Assembly (NCBI RefSeq): GCF_030811855.1
Contig: NZ_JAUSRN010000001.1
Location: 186,001 to 250,000 of the forward strand
Origin: Variovorax paradoxus
Lineage (GTDB): Bacteria > Pseudomonadota > Gammaproteobacteria > Burkholderiales > Burkholderiaceae_C
DNA length: 64,000 bases
Direction: 5' to 3'
The notes under the pieces are model-generated. The model ran no database searches. It had not been told where the DNA came from and saw nothing but the letters and a program-made list of their open reading frames with translations. The position numbers and the translations under genes are program-made. Shown one piece after another: positions 8,495 to 17,369 of the stretch; position 1 is the first letter of the stretch; the number at the start of each line of letters is the position of its first letter.

Positions 8495-10741
8495 TCAGAA
8501 GGCCGCCCGGTAGCTGACTTCGAAGCTGCGCGGCGCGCCGATCATGACTTGATTGTTCGAATTGGCGCCGCTCCAATACGCGTAGAACTGGTCAGTCAGG
8601 TTGCGAACGCGAAAGGTGATTTCGCCCTTCTTCAGGCTCCAGGTCGCATAGGCGGTCGCAGTCGTGAACCCGTTCATGCGGGCCGTGTTGGCGTTGTTGG
8701 CGTAGGCGTACCCGGTTCGGTTGACGCCGCCACCGATGCGCAGCGGCCATCCCGGCACCTTGTAGTCGACCCAGAGGTTGGCAACCGCGCCCGGCACGTT
8801 CGGCGGGGTGTTGCCCGCGCGCGAGACGCTGCCGGCCTCGATGAGGCTGTCAAATTTGGCATCGACCCATGCGAGATTGCCGCTCAGCGTCAGCTCGCGT
8901 GTCGCCTTCCAGACCGCGGCGAATTCCAGGCCCTGCGCGGACTGCTTGCCGCTGTTGACTGTGAGCGTCGGGTTGCTGAAATCGCGCGACAGCACGTTGT
9001 CGAGTTCGATCCTGTAGGCCGCCAGCGTGTAGTCAAGGCGGCCCTCCATCGCCGACTGCTTGAGGCCGAGCTCCAGCTGCTTGCCCGTCGAGAGGCTGAA
9101 GGCGGCGTTGGCCGCCGAGAGCAGCAGGAGGTTGCCCGTACCGACCGGCGCGCTCGCGTTCGAGTACTGGGCGTAGACCGAAGTGTCGGAGTCGATCGCG
9201 AAAACCACGCCCAGACGCGCCGACGTGGGCTTGTACCTCTGCGTGAACGATGCCCGGGCCCCGGTGTTGAGGTCCATGTTCTGGCGCTCCAGCTTCACGT
9301 GGTCCTGCCGCAAGCCGCCCACGAGGGTCCATCGGTCGCTGACGGACAGGGCATCTTCCATGAAGATAGACGCCGTCGGAATCCGTGCGTCGAAGATCGT
9401 GCGATTGCCGGCACCCGCGAACAGGGCAGGGTTCGCGGCAAAGCTGCCGTAGCGCCCCGGAATGGTGGCGAACTCGCTCACCGAAAGCGCATTGTTGGCT
9501 GCGGTCGATCCGCTCGAGAAGTCGCGGTTGGAAGAAAAGTCGGTCTTCGTGTATTCAAGCCCCGCCACGAACCGGTTCTTCATTCCCCCGATCGGCGACG
9601 TGTTCGTGAGATCGAGCCGATTCGTCAGGATCTGGTGATCGTGCGTGATGCCGACCAGGTCGCGCACGATGCGGCCCGGGGCGGCGAAGGCAAAGGACTC
9701 CGAATTGCGCCACGCCCTGTCCGCCGTGTAGTAGGAAAGCTGGTTGCGCAGCTTCCATTCCGGCGCGATCTGCCAGCTGAGCTTGGCGCGCGTCCAGAGA
9801 CTGTTCGCACTCATCTGGGCATCGTCGAAGTTGTAGTTGCGAAACGCGATGCCGCGATCGACCACTCGCCCGCTGGCGTCGCTGACGATGTCCGTCGGCT
9901 GGAACGCATAGGCACGCGGCACGAGCGGCGTGCCTTGGTAGGACAGCGCACTGTCCCTGGCGTAGTCCATCGACAGATCGAGCGTGAGCTCACGCGTCAA
10001 TGCCGTGCTGAAGCCCATGGTGAGGTTGTCGTAGCGCTGCTTGTTGCGGTCGATGTACCCGTTGGTCTGCTGGTGGCTGTAGTCCAGTCGGAAAGCGCTC
10101 GATTCGCCGATGTTGACGCCCAGGCCGACACCGGCACGCGCCGTGCCGAAACTGCCGTAAGACAGCATGGCCTCTGCCCCAGGGTTGCTGCGGTCGGGTC
10201 GCTTGGTCACGAAGTTGACGGCCGCGCCGATGGCGCCTTCACCGTAGAGCACCGACGAGGGGCCCTTCAAGACTTCGATGCGCTCATAGTTCCAGGTGTC
10301 CTGGGGCCGGCTCACCATCGTCGGCACTGCAATGCGATCGCCGTCGAACAGATAGGTGATGAAACCACCGGTGAAGCCGCGCGTGGAGATCACCGATGGC
10401 GATCCAGGCGCTCCACCGGCAGTGATGCCCACGCCGCCGCGCAAGGCTTCCTCGAAAGTCCGCGCGCCTCGCCGTTCCATGGTCTCCTGGCTGATGACCT
10501 CGACCGAAGCCGGCGTTTCCATGACGCTCAGGCCCAGCCTGCCGGCAACTTCGGTCGTTGTTGCCTGAAGCGCCGGCGCCTGATCCTGCCGGGGAGCCGT
10601 CACCTCGACCGGTCGCAAACTCACTTGCGCCAGCGCAGACGTGCTGGCGAGCAGAGCGACAAGGCCCGGGATCGTGATGTGTGGGGTCGTGAAAGGACCT
10701 GAAACCCGGGGCCGGACCCCGAGCTCGGCAGGCTTGCGCAT
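8495..10741 (-). CDS. TonB-dependent outer-membrane receptor, probable corrinoid uptake
   Basis: The 748-residue product has a signal peptide ending around STSALA, a plug domain (ETPASVEVISQETMERRG, later IEVLKGPSSVLYG) and a C-terminal beta-barrel ending in an aromatic residue (YRAAF). The ATG at 10741 is chosen because GAGGAA lies seven bases upstream and the signal peptide follows; the frame stays open further upstream through the riboswitch. By sequence style it resembles ferric-siderophore receptors. The cobalamin riboswitch in its leader, however, argues for cobalamin, another corrinoid, or a cobalt chelate. It heads an operon with the PepSY membrane protein. Confidence 0.88.
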   Translation of the reverse strand: MRKPAELGVRPRVSGPFTTPHITIPGLVALLASTSALAQVSLRPVEVTAPRQDQAPALQATTTEVAGRLGLSVMETPASVEVISQETMERRGARTFEEALRGGVGITAGGAPGSPSVISTRGFTGGFITYLFDGDRIAVPTMVSRPQDTWNYERIEVLKGPSSVLYGEGAIGAAVNFVTKRPDRSNPGAEAMLSYGSFGTARAGVGLGVNIGESSAFRLDYSHQQTNGYIDRNKQRYDNLTMGFSTALTRELTLDLSMDYARDSALSYQGTPLVPRAYAFQPTDIVSDASGRVVDRGIAFRNYNFDDAQMSANSLWTRAKLSWQIAPEWKLRNQLSYYTADRAWRNSESFAFAAPGRIVRDLVGITHDHQILTNRLDLTNTSPIGGMKNRFVAGLEYTKTDFSSNRDFSSGSTAANNALSVSEFATIPGRYGSFAANPALFAGAGNRTIFDARIPTASIFMEDALSVSDRWTLVGGLRQDHVKLERQNMDLNTGARASFTQRYKPTSARLGVVFAIDSDTSVYAQYSNASAPVGTGNLLLLSAANAAFSLSTGKQLELGLKQSAMEGRLDYTLAAYRIELDNVLSRDFSNPTLTVNSGKQSAQGLEFAAVWKATRELTLSGNLAWVDAKFDSLIEAGSVSRAGNTPPNVPGAVANLWVDYKVPGWPLRIGGGVNRTGYAYANNANTARMNGFTTATAYATWSLKKGEITFRVRNLTDQFYAYWSGANSNNQVMIGAPRSFEVSYRAAF

Positions 10742-10883
10742 ATGCTGTTCCTCTAGCCCGCATTCCCGCTGGGCTGTTCCAAGAGACACACGCTGCCATT
10801 GCACGAGCCGATGCCAACCCGGCACACAGGTGCCGAGCAGCCCGGACAAACGCACTCCCGCAGCGTCCGAAGGCGATTGCGAA

Positions 10884-11082
10884 GGCCGGTATCCGGGCTC
10901 GCGGGTTGCCGTCATGCGCTTGCGCACAACAACAGAAGCCTCGCCTTCCCACGCTCGATTCAGCGCAGTGGCTGCGAGCACCCGAAGATGCTCGCTCGAA
11001 ACTTCTCTATCCGCTTACCGTTGCGGGGGCAGCGCAGGCATTGCGCGTCATCGACGCGTGCACCTGCTTCCCGTTTAACCTC
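10884..11082 (-). ncRNA. Cobalamin riboswitch upstream of the TonB receptor
   Basis: On the minus strand the aptamer blocks appear in order. AAACGGGAAGCAGGTG lies at 11077-11062. The core GCTGCCCCCGCAACGGTAAG lies near 11015-11034. The closing block GCGAGCCCGGATACCGGC lies near 10886-10903. About 140 bases separate it from the receptor ATG. The core is nearly identical to that of the riboswitch at 6662-6860, so receptor and synthesis genes should answer to the same ligand. The 82 bases between this element and the NiCoT gene show nothing else. Confidence 0.93.
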
Positions 11083-11164
11083 CCAAACCATTTCCGGCAT
11101 GGGGGGCACCTTCGAACCGTGGCGGTGATCGCTCCAGCAAGGAGTGGTCTACCGACCGGGCGGA

Positions 11165-12031
11165 TTATAGAAAGCGCCGACGGCTCCGATGCAAGAATTG
11201 CGGACGGCCGAGTTTGAACATGACGGACGCTCGCGCACTGCGTGCGCGCCTGTCACTCCACGCCCAGATACCCAGCATGACAACAACCAGCGCAGCGCCG
11301 GCGAATGAAAACGCCCTGTCGTCGAGTTCGACTTCAGGCAACAACGCCTTGGCCACGTTGTAGACAGCTACGCCGAATGAGATGGCAACGATGAGCCAGC
11401 CCAGTGTCCGGCGCACGCGGCGCCCTGCCTCCGGATGCTCGATACCACGGCCGATTCGGCAGATGATGCGGCCGTCCAGCGTATCGGTGACCATCATTCC
11501 CGCCGTGAAGGTCATCCCTGCGAGCAAGGCCGCCCATGCACCGCCGTTCCTGTTGCTGGCGACGTAGCCCCAGGCTGCCGCCTGTGTGGCGGTATCGAAG
11601 ACAGTGGCGAACAGCACGCCGACGACCACCACCGACCAGGCACTCGTCTGCTGCCGCAGGCGCGCAGGGATCAGGCTCATTTTCCAACCAGTCGGCGCGT
11701 AGGCCTCGTCCCTGCGCAGCAGCAGGCGCAGATTGAGGCAACCAACCACCATCAGCAGCAAGGTTGGAATCCATCCGAATACGGTCATTACGAAGCCCGG
11801 GGGATCGAAGTGCAGCGCCAGCTTGCTGACGACCACCGCGATCAGCGTGACCAGCAGGCCGTGACCGAGCGCGAACAAGGTCCCGATCCAACCTGCATGG
11901 GCGTGCGAATGATTGAGTGCCCGCCAGGTCAGTCCGTCGATACAGGCAATGTGGTCCGGGTCCAAACCGTGCCGCAGCCCCAAAGCGAACATCAGGACCA
12001 AGCCCGAAAAGGACAGCCACTCGGCGTTCAT
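11165..12031 (-). CDS. NiCoT-family nickel/cobalt permease
   Basis: The 288-residue membrane protein carries the NiCoT signature RHGLDPDHIACID near residue 20, matching the HX4DH metal-selectivity motif, and a second motif LFALGHGLLVT in the next helix. About seven or eight hydrophobic segments are visible. Its ATG overlaps the stop of the nitrile hydratase accessory gene by four bases (ATGA), so it is the last gene of that operon. The neighbouring hydratase has a cobalt-type active site, so the likely job is cobalt supply for that enzyme, as with NhlF in Rhodococcus. Nickel transport cannot be excluded from sequence alone. Confidence 0.92.
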   Translation of the reverse strand: MNAEWLSFSGLVLMFALGLRHGLDPDHIACIDGLTWRALNHSHAHAGWIGTLFALGHGLLVTLIAVVVSKLALHFDPPGFVMTVFGWIPTLLLMVVGCLNLRLLLRRDEAYAPTGWKMSLIPARLRQQTSAWSVVVVGVLFATVFDTATQAAAWGYVASNRNGGAWAALLAGMTFTAGMMVTDTLDGRIICRIGRGIEHPEAGRRVRRTLGWLIVAISFGVAVYNVAKALLPEVELDDRAFSFAGAALVVVMLGIWAWSDRRARSARASVMFKLGRPQFLHRSRRRFL

Positions 12032-12375
12032 TCATGGCTCCGCAACGGCCGATCGGCCAGAACCCAGGCCAGTTCGCCTTCAGTGACTACCTGCTGCCGC
12101 TCCAGAACCTGCAGCAGCGCCGCAAAGAACCGCTCGTAGTAGTCCCACGGCGGCTGCGCATCGCAGTCCAGCCGTTCCCAGTCGCCGATCGATTCGATCA
12201 GTTGCTGGCGGAAGTCTTCCCAGTCGAAGTGCCCCTGCTTGGCCACCGCCAGCGTCAACCCGAAGAGCTGCCGTTGCCACGCCTCTGCAAAGAACAGCTT
12301 GCCCTGGCTGCGCGGCGGCGAGTCGGCATGGCCCAGCATCTGAGAAGCCGCGTATTCCTCGAAGCGAGTGAACAT
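12028..12375 (-). CDS. Nitrile hydratase accessory protein (beta-subunit-like chaperone)
   Basis: The 115-residue protein resembles the small accessory proteins of cobalt-type nitrile hydratases, which look like the N-terminal part of the beta subunit. Recognisable stretches are FAEAWQRQLFGLTLAV and WDYYERFFAALLQVL. In this family the protein forms a complex with the alpha subunit and swaps cobalt-loaded alpha into the apo-enzyme (self-subunit swapping). The ATG at 12375 lies 11 bases after the alpha-subunit stop. The frame is open further upstream but overlaps alpha and has no family character. The stop overlaps the NiCoT start. Confidence 0.85.
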   Translation of the reverse strand: MFTRFEEYAASQMLGHADSPPRSQGKLFFAEAWQRQLFGLTLAVAKQGHFDWEDFRQQLIESIGDWERLDCDAQPPWDYYERFFAALLQVLERQQVVTEGELAWVLADRPLRSHE

Positions 12376-12386
12376 GGCACTCCGCC

Positions 12387-13016
12387 TCAGGCCGCTGTAG
12401 GCGACGCTACCAGTGCAACGCCCATCATCGCCTCTGGCGTGACCAGCGCAGCCAGTTGCTCTTCGCTGAAGCCGTCGGTATTGGCCGGCCGCTCGGGCAC
12501 GACAAACCAGCGGATCTGCGCGCTGCTGTCCCACACCTTCACCTCGATGTCCTCGCCTATCGGCACGCCGAACTCGCGCAAGACAGCACGCGGCTCGCGC
12601 ACGCCGCGGGCGCGAAACACGGGATCCTTGTACCAGTACGGCGGCAGCCCGAGCACCGGCCACGGATAGCAGGAACAGAGCGTGCAGATGATCAGGTTGT
12701 GCACACCCGGACCATTGGCCACCGCCGCCATGTGCTCACCCTCGGCGCCTTCCATGCCCACTGGCAGCTGAAGCTCGGCGATGGCTGTGGGCGTGTCGTC
12801 GATCAGACGCTGCTTGAAAGCGGGATCGACCCATGCCCTCGCGACGATACGCGCACCGTTGAACGGTCCCGCGATCTTCTCGAAATGATCGAGCACCGCA
12901 TCGACCGAGTCGCTACCAATGACACCCTTCTCGATCAACAGGGCCTCCAGTGCGCGCACCTTCGCGGCACTCGCCGCTTCGCGCTCGTCGTTGTACTTGA
13001 ACAGGTCGCTGCTCAT
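12387..13016 (-). CDS. nthA: Cobalt-type nitrile hydratase alpha subunit
   Basis: The 209-residue protein has the metal claw CTLCSC at residues 111-116, preceded by NLII and followed by YPWPVLGLPP. Threonine at the second position is the accepted marker for non-corrinoid cobalt; iron enzymes have serine. The enzyme hydrates nitriles to amides, with the second and third cysteines oxidised to sulfinic and sulfenic acids. The beta-alpha gene order and the adjacent NiCoT permease also fit the cobalt type. The start overlaps the beta stop by four bases. Related Variovorax enzymes are reported to act on cyano-neonicotinoids; the substrate here is unknown. Confidence 0.95.
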   Translation of the reverse strand: MSSDLFKYNDEREAASAAKVRALEALLIEKGVIGSDSVDAVLDHFEKIAGPFNGARIVARAWVDPAFKQRLIDDTPTAIAELQLPVGMEGAEGEHMAAVANGPGVHNLIICTLCSCYPWPVLGLPPYWYKDPVFRARGVREPRAVLREFGVPIGEDIEVKVWDSSAQIRWFVVPERPANTDGFSEEQLAALVTPEAMMGVALVASPTAA

Positions 13017-13780
13017 GGCGTTCTCTCTTCTTTCTCGGGCGTTCGGGATTGCAGGTAGACCTCGAAGAGGTCGGCGTAGATCGTCGTATTCGGTTCGCAG
13101 AGGTCGGGGCCCCAGATGTCGCTCGCGTCAAATGCGATGCGGTACACCGGCATCGGTCCTTCCAGCCCGTCTGGGCCCGTCGAACAGAAATACTCGAAGG
13201 CACCTGGGTACACCTCGCGGACAGTGCCCTTCTTGTTGCGCAGGTAGCCGGGTAGCCGCGTATGGTCGGCCGCCGCGGGGTCAGCCACATGCACTGCCTG
13301 GCCCGCCGTGAACTGCGGCGCATGCGGTAGGGGCCGCTGACTAGAGTCGCCGTGCAACAGGTAGTCGACAACCTGTCGCTTGATCGGTTCGTTCGGCCGC
13401 TCAGGAAGCGGTGCGTCCGGCTGGGCGCGGTAGCGTGCAGTCAACTGCGCCAGCTCTTCGGCGGTGATGTAGCCCTCGTCGACAAAAAACTGGCTGATGC
13501 CCATCAGCCACTTCTCGTAGTAGCGGAACTTGAAATACTCGAAGGGCTGCATGCTCTCGGCACCGGTGCGTAGCGAGGCCCAGGTCCAGGTGTCCTTGAA
13601 CGTTGTCGGCAAGGTGGTCATGGGGTACTTCGGCAATGCATCGGCGAGGTGGGCGCTCTCGGCCATCATCACGGTGTGGATGCCGAAGATGCGCTTCTCC
13701 CAGTCCTGGACGAAGACTCGGGTTTCGAGGTTGACGGGCCCGAGATTCTCAAGGCCGCCCAGCGCATGTTGGAGTTTCAT
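13013..13780 (-). CDS. nthB: Nitrile hydratase beta subunit
   Basis: The 255-residue protein starts with MKLQHALGGLENLGPV, close to the usual nitrile hydratase beta start. It continues with WEKRIFGIH and FEYFKFRYYEKWL in the helical N-terminal domain. The C-terminal half is the SH3-like barrel, with GQAVHVADP, RLPGYLRNKKGTV and the F-x-A-x-D-I-WG segment near the end. It packs against alpha to form the active site. It overlaps the COG0523 gene by four bases upstream and alpha by four downstream, so the subunits are translationally coupled. Confidence 0.94.
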   Translation of the reverse strand: MKLQHALGGLENLGPVNLETRVFVQDWEKRIFGIHTVMMAESAHLADALPKYPMTTLPTTFKDTWTWASLRTGAESMQPFEYFKFRYYEKWLMGISQFFVDEGYITAEELAQLTARYRAQPDAPLPERPNEPIKRQVVDYLLHGDSSQRPLPHAPQFTAGQAVHVADPAAADHTRLPGYLRNKKGTVREVYPGAFEYFCSTGPDGLEGPMPVYRIAFDASDIWGPDLCEPNTTIYADLFEVYLQSRTPEKEERTP

Positions 13781-14799
13781 GGGTGCTCCGTTTCAGATTC
13801 GGTGGCAGGAGCCGGCGCCCGTTCGGGTTGAACCACGAGACATCCGAGGAAACCCTCGCGCAACGCGTCGCCCGCAAGTTCCCGCCCGATGAAGACCAGC
13901 TTGCTGCGGCGCGGCTCGTCAGGTCTCCACCGCCGCCCAGGCCGCGCATCGAGCAGCATGTGCACGCTGTGACAGTGGAACTGGCGTGCCTCGCCGTTGA
14001 AGTGAAGCACGCCCTTCGTGCGCATCAGCCGCGCGCCTTCACGCTGGACCAGCTGGTTCATCCAGCGGCTGAACTGCTCCGGGTCGATGGCGCCGTCGGT
14101 TTCCATGCAGCACGAGCCAATCGAGGTGTCGTGCTCGTGGTCGTGCGCCTCGTCGTCCAGCAGATCGGGTTCGATCGACAGCACGTGCGGCAGCGAGAAG
14201 CGCTTCGTGCCAAGCAGTTCGGCGGCCGAAACCTGCGCTCGCTCCGTCCGGACCAGGTGCGCGGCCGGGTTCAGCCGGCGCAGCTCACGCTCGAGTTGCT
14301 CCAGCTCCCGTGCGCTGGGAATCTCGACCTTGTTGAGCACGATCACGTCCGCAAAGGCGATCTGCTCGCGCACGATGTCTTCGCCGATGTGGAGCAGGAT
14401 ATGGTGTGCATCGGCCACGGTGATCACCGCCTCGAGTTCCACGCGTTGCAACAGGTCAGCATCGGCGAGAAAGCTTTGCAGCACCGGAGCGGGATCGGCC
14501 AGGCCGGAGGTCTCGATGATCAGCCGCTCGATCGGACGTTCGGCGCGTTGCAGCAGCTCGTTCACCGCCGCTGTCAGGTCCTTTCGCACCGTGCAGCAGA
14601 CGCAGCCATTGGTGATCTCGATCAGCGGTTGGTCATCGGCGACGATCAGCTGCCCGTCGATGCCGACCTCGCCGAACTCGTTGACGATGATGCCGATATA
14701 GGTGTCGCTGCACTGCGCCAGCAGGTGGTTCACGAGCGTGGTCTTGCCGGCCCCGAGGAAGCCGGTGACGATCGTGACAGGGATCTTGGCGGGAGCCAT
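13777..14799 (-). CDS. COG0523 (P47K-like) GTPase of the nitrile hydratase operon
   Basis: The 340-residue G3E GTPase has Walker A GFLGAGKTT at residues 13-21 and CVCC at residues 66-69. A His/Asp-rich loop (DDEAHDHEHD) and the CobW C-terminal domain with HFNGEARQFHCHSVH follow. Proteins of this type next to nitrile hydratases are called P47K activators and are classically linked to iron-type enzymes. Here the enzyme is cobalt-type and also has the beta-like accessory protein and a NiCoT permease. It overlaps nthB by four bases. A metal-insertion role is an inference; the GTPase family is secure. Confidence 0.9.
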   Translation of the reverse strand: MAPAKIPVTIVTGFLGAGKTTLVNHLLAQCSDTYIGIIVNEFGEVGIDGQLIVADDQPLIEITNGCVCCTVRKDLTAAVNELLQRAERPIERLIIETSGLADPAPVLQSFLADADLLQRVELEAVITVADAHHILLHIGEDIVREQIAFADVIVLNKVEIPSARELEQLERELRRLNPAAHLVRTERAQVSAAELLGTKRFSLPHVLSIEPDLLDDEAHDHEHDTSIGSCCMETDGAIDPEQFSRWMNQLVQREGARLMRTKGVLHFNGEARQFHCHSVHMLLDARPGRRWRPDEPRRSKLVFIGRELAGDALREGFLGCLVVQPERAPAPATESETEHP

Positions 14800-14810
14800 G
14801 GCGGTCCGGT

Positions 14811-16481
14811 CTACTGTTCGGACGCAGCGAGCGCCGAGGTGGCACGCGGCGGTTCCGTTGCCGCCATCGGCTCGCGCATGTCGAGCCCCCGGCGATCACG
14901 AATGCAGAAGGCACCCACCACCAGCGTGAGCAGCGCTACGGCGATCGTGTAAACGAGGCCCCGGAAGATGTCGCCGCTGCTCACGACCATTGCAGTGGCG
15001 ATGAACGGCGCAAAGCCGCCAATCCAGCCATTGCCAAACTGCAGAGCCACGGAGACGCCGCTGTAGCGCACCTGCGTCGGGAACTGCTCGACCAGGAACG
15101 CGCCCATTGGCCCGTACACCATGGTCGCGAGCAGGACCAGCACGAACAGCATCAGCACGACCATGGGCGCATTCACGCGTGCCGGATCGGCCGTGAGCGG
15201 CATGCCGCGCTCGACCAGCACGCGGCGCAGTGCCGCTTCATCGAAACCGGTCAGCGTCGTTTCGGCGACCACGAACTGCAGCTCGCCCGCCTGCGGCCGC
15301 AACGTGTACGGCACGCCTTGCGCAGCCAGGAATGAACGGGCGCGCGTGCACGGCTTGGTCGCCTTCGGCTGGAACAACTGGCCGATGAAGGACTGGTCCT
15401 CGCTGCAATCGCCGCCTTGGATGACGACCTGGGTGCGGGCGCGAAACTCTTCCTGCGCCGGGTTGCCGTACTTGGCCATGCCCTGGAAAAGCGGCATGAA
15501 CAGGATTGCGGAAAGCAGGCAGCCCGTCAGCATGATCCACTTGCGCCCAATCAGGTCGGACAGCCAGCCGAAGAGCACGAAGAACGGGGTGGCCAGCACC
15601 AGGGCAATCGTGAGGTACGCGTAGGCGGACTGCGGCGGCAGCTTGAGCGTCGCGGTGAGGAACTGCAGGCTGTAGAAGTGCGCGGTGTACCAGATCACCG
15701 CCTGCCCGGCCACGGCGCCGAAGATCGTCACCAACACGATGCGCAAGGTGCGCGGATCGCCGAAGGTGTCCTTGACCGGGTTTCGCGAGCCCTTGCCGTG
15801 CGCCTTCATCTCGAGGAACACAGGCGACTCCTCCAGCCGCATGCGAACGTAGAGCGAGTACGCGAGCAGCCCGATCGACAGCATGAACGGCACGCGCCAT
15901 CCCCACAAGGCAAACGACTCGGCTGACATCGACGAGCGCAGCACCATGATCACGCCCAGGGAGACGAGCAGCCCGATGGTGCCGGTGATCTGCAGCCAGC
16001 TGGTCATGAAGCCCCGGCGGCGCGGATCGGAATGCTCGGCGATGTAGGTGACCGCGCCGCCGAACTCGCCGCCGATCGCCAGCCCCTGCAGAAGGCGCAG
16101 CAGCACCAGAAGCGCGGGCGCGGCCCAGCCGATGGTCTCGAACGTGGGCAGGAAGCCGATCGCGGCGGTGGCGGTGCCCATGATCATCATCGTCACCAGG
16201 AAAGTCTTCTTGCGCCCGACCAGATCGCCCAGACGCCCGAAGACGATCGCACCGAAGGGCCTCAGCACGAAGCCTGCGCCGAAGGTTGCGAGCGACGCGA
16301 GGATGGCCGCCGACTCGTTGCCCTTGGGAAAGAACAAGCCGCCGAAGAACACGGCGAGGCTGCCGTAGATGAAGAAGTCATACCACTCCAGCACCGTGCC
16401 AAGCGCCGCGGCAAAGACCACCCTGCGCGTTTCACGCGAACGCTCGGGCGTTGCGGGGGATGTTTCAGCTGTTGATGTCAT
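14811..16481 (-). CDS. MFS transporter, metabolite:H+ symporter (MHS) type
   Basis: The 556-residue protein has the MHS-family opening TVLEWYDFFIYGSLA and the cytoplasmic-loop motif GRLGDLVGRKKT, with twelve predicted helices. Between helices 8 and 9 is a long non-membrane insert (about residues 340-410) containing two cysteines, which makes it longer than KgtP/ShiA-like members. The ATG at 16481 is chosen because AAGGAG lies seven bases upstream; an ATG at 16487 is too close to that site. Related permeases import carboxylates. In this operon it could move the acid product or a nitrile-derived substrate. It lies 11 bases before the COG0523 gene. Confidence 0.85.
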   Translation of the reverse strand: MTSTAETSPATPERSRETRRVVFAAALGTVLEWYDFFIYGSLAVFFGGLFFPKGNESAAILASLATFGAGFVLRPFGAIVFGRLGDLVGRKKTFLVTMMIMGTATAAIGFLPTFETIGWAAPALLVLLRLLQGLAIGGEFGGAVTYIAEHSDPRRRGFMTSWLQITGTIGLLVSLGVIMVLRSSMSAESFALWGWRVPFMLSIGLLAYSLYVRMRLEESPVFLEMKAHGKGSRNPVKDTFGDPRTLRIVLVTIFGAVAGQAVIWYTAHFYSLQFLTATLKLPPQSAYAYLTIALVLATPFFVLFGWLSDLIGRKWIMLTGCLLSAILFMPLFQGMAKYGNPAQEEFRARTQVVIQGGDCSEDQSFIGQLFQPKATKPCTRARSFLAAQGVPYTLRPQAGELQFVVAETTLTGFDEAALRRVLVERGMPLTADPARVNAPMVVLMLFVLVLLATMVYGPMGAFLVEQFPTQVRYSGVSVALQFGNGWIGGFAPFIATAMVVSSGDIFRGLVYTIAVALLTLVVGAFCIRDRRGLDMREPMAATEPPRATSALAASEQ

Positions 16482-16513
16482 GTCCATACTCCTTGATGTA
16501 TGGCGGGCGCGCG

Positions 16514-17305
16514 TCAAGCGCCGCTCCGGTTGTCGATGCGAGCGATGAAGTCGCGCAGGATCGAATTGAAGCGCTCGGGCTGCTCGAGCATCGGGAAGTG
16601 CGCGGCGCTTGGCACCAGTTGCAGTATCGCGCCGAGAATGCCGGCGGCAAGCGCATTCGACTCGGCCGGCGGCGTGATGGCGTCCTCCTCGCCGCAGACG
16701 ACAAGCGTCGGCAATGCCAGGCGTGCGAGCTGCGCCCGGCTGTCGGCCTCGTTCAGCGAGACGATGGCTTCGCGGGCGACGAATTCCGGCGTTTGCGCCA
16801 CCTGTTCGCGCGCAAAGGCCACCAGTTCAGCCGAGGCGGCGGAGGCGAACGAGCGGTCGATCACCGCCTGGCTCGCGGCCGTGACGCCGAGGGTGTCGAT
16901 GGCGCGCAGCACATTCTTCACGTTCACATCCGGGCCGAGCCCGTGCGGGGTGGCGCCCACCAGCACCAGCGCGCGCAAGCGACTCGGGTGCGCGAGCGCG
17001 AAACGCTGGGCGATCGTGCCGCCCATCGACAGCCCCACGAGGATGGCGTCGTCGAGACGCAGCTTGTCGAACAGCAGCACGAGGTCGTTCACGAACGCAT
17101 CGATCGTGTAGCGGCGCGAGCGCGGTGATGCCGAGCGGCCATGGCCAGGCAGATCGGGCACCACCAATCGGTGGTCGTGCGAGAACGCGCCCATCTGCTG
17201 GCGCCAGAATTCGCCGGTCGTGGTGAAGCCGTGGCAAAAGACGAGCGCCGGGCCGTGGCCCGCCACGCGCACGTGCATGTCTCCGATTGAAATAATGTCG
17301 TTCAT
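16514..17305 (-). CDS. Alpha/beta-fold hydrolase, first gene of the nitrile hydratase operon
   Basis: The 263-residue protein has the alpha/beta hydrolase pattern: the HGF oxyanion region near residue 25, the nucleophile elbow GLSMGG near residue 94, an acid in CGEEDAITP, and the catalytic histidine in SAAHFPMLEQ. It is most like the 3-oxoadipate enol-lactonase/esterase branch. The ATG at 17305 is preferred because GGAA lies six bases upstream; ATG 17311 is almost on top of it. The MFS gene starts 32 bases after its stop. No amidase-signature gene is in the operon, so this is the only hydrolase that could process the amide, which is speculative. Confidence 0.82.
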   Translation of the reverse strand: MNDIISIGDMHVRVAGHGPALVFCHGFTTTGEFWRQQMGAFSHDHRLVVPDLPGHGRSASPRSRRYTIDAFVNDLVLLFDKLRLDDAILVGLSMGGTIAQRFALAHPSRLRALVLVGATPHGLGPDVNVKNVLRAIDTLGVTAASQAVIDRSFASAASAELVAFAREQVAQTPEFVAREAIVSLNEADSRAQLARLALPTLVVCGEEDAITPPAESNALAAGILGAILQLVPSAAHFPMLEQPERFNSILRDFIARIDNRSGA

Positions 17306-17369
17306 GTGCATTTCCAGGTGAAAGGGTGGAAGCCGCCGCGCGGCGTCGAATGCGAGGCGGAGGGCACAG

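Noticed and set aside
8495..10981. Receptor start at 10981, giving 80 extra residues
   Set aside because: That region is the cobalamin riboswitch leader; ATG 10741 has a good ribosome site and is followed by the signal peptide.
13777..14799. COG0523 gene as a second cobW of cobalamin synthesis
   Set aside because: It overlaps nthB and lies in the nitrile hydratase operon, far from the cob genes; a nitrile hydratase maturation role fits better.
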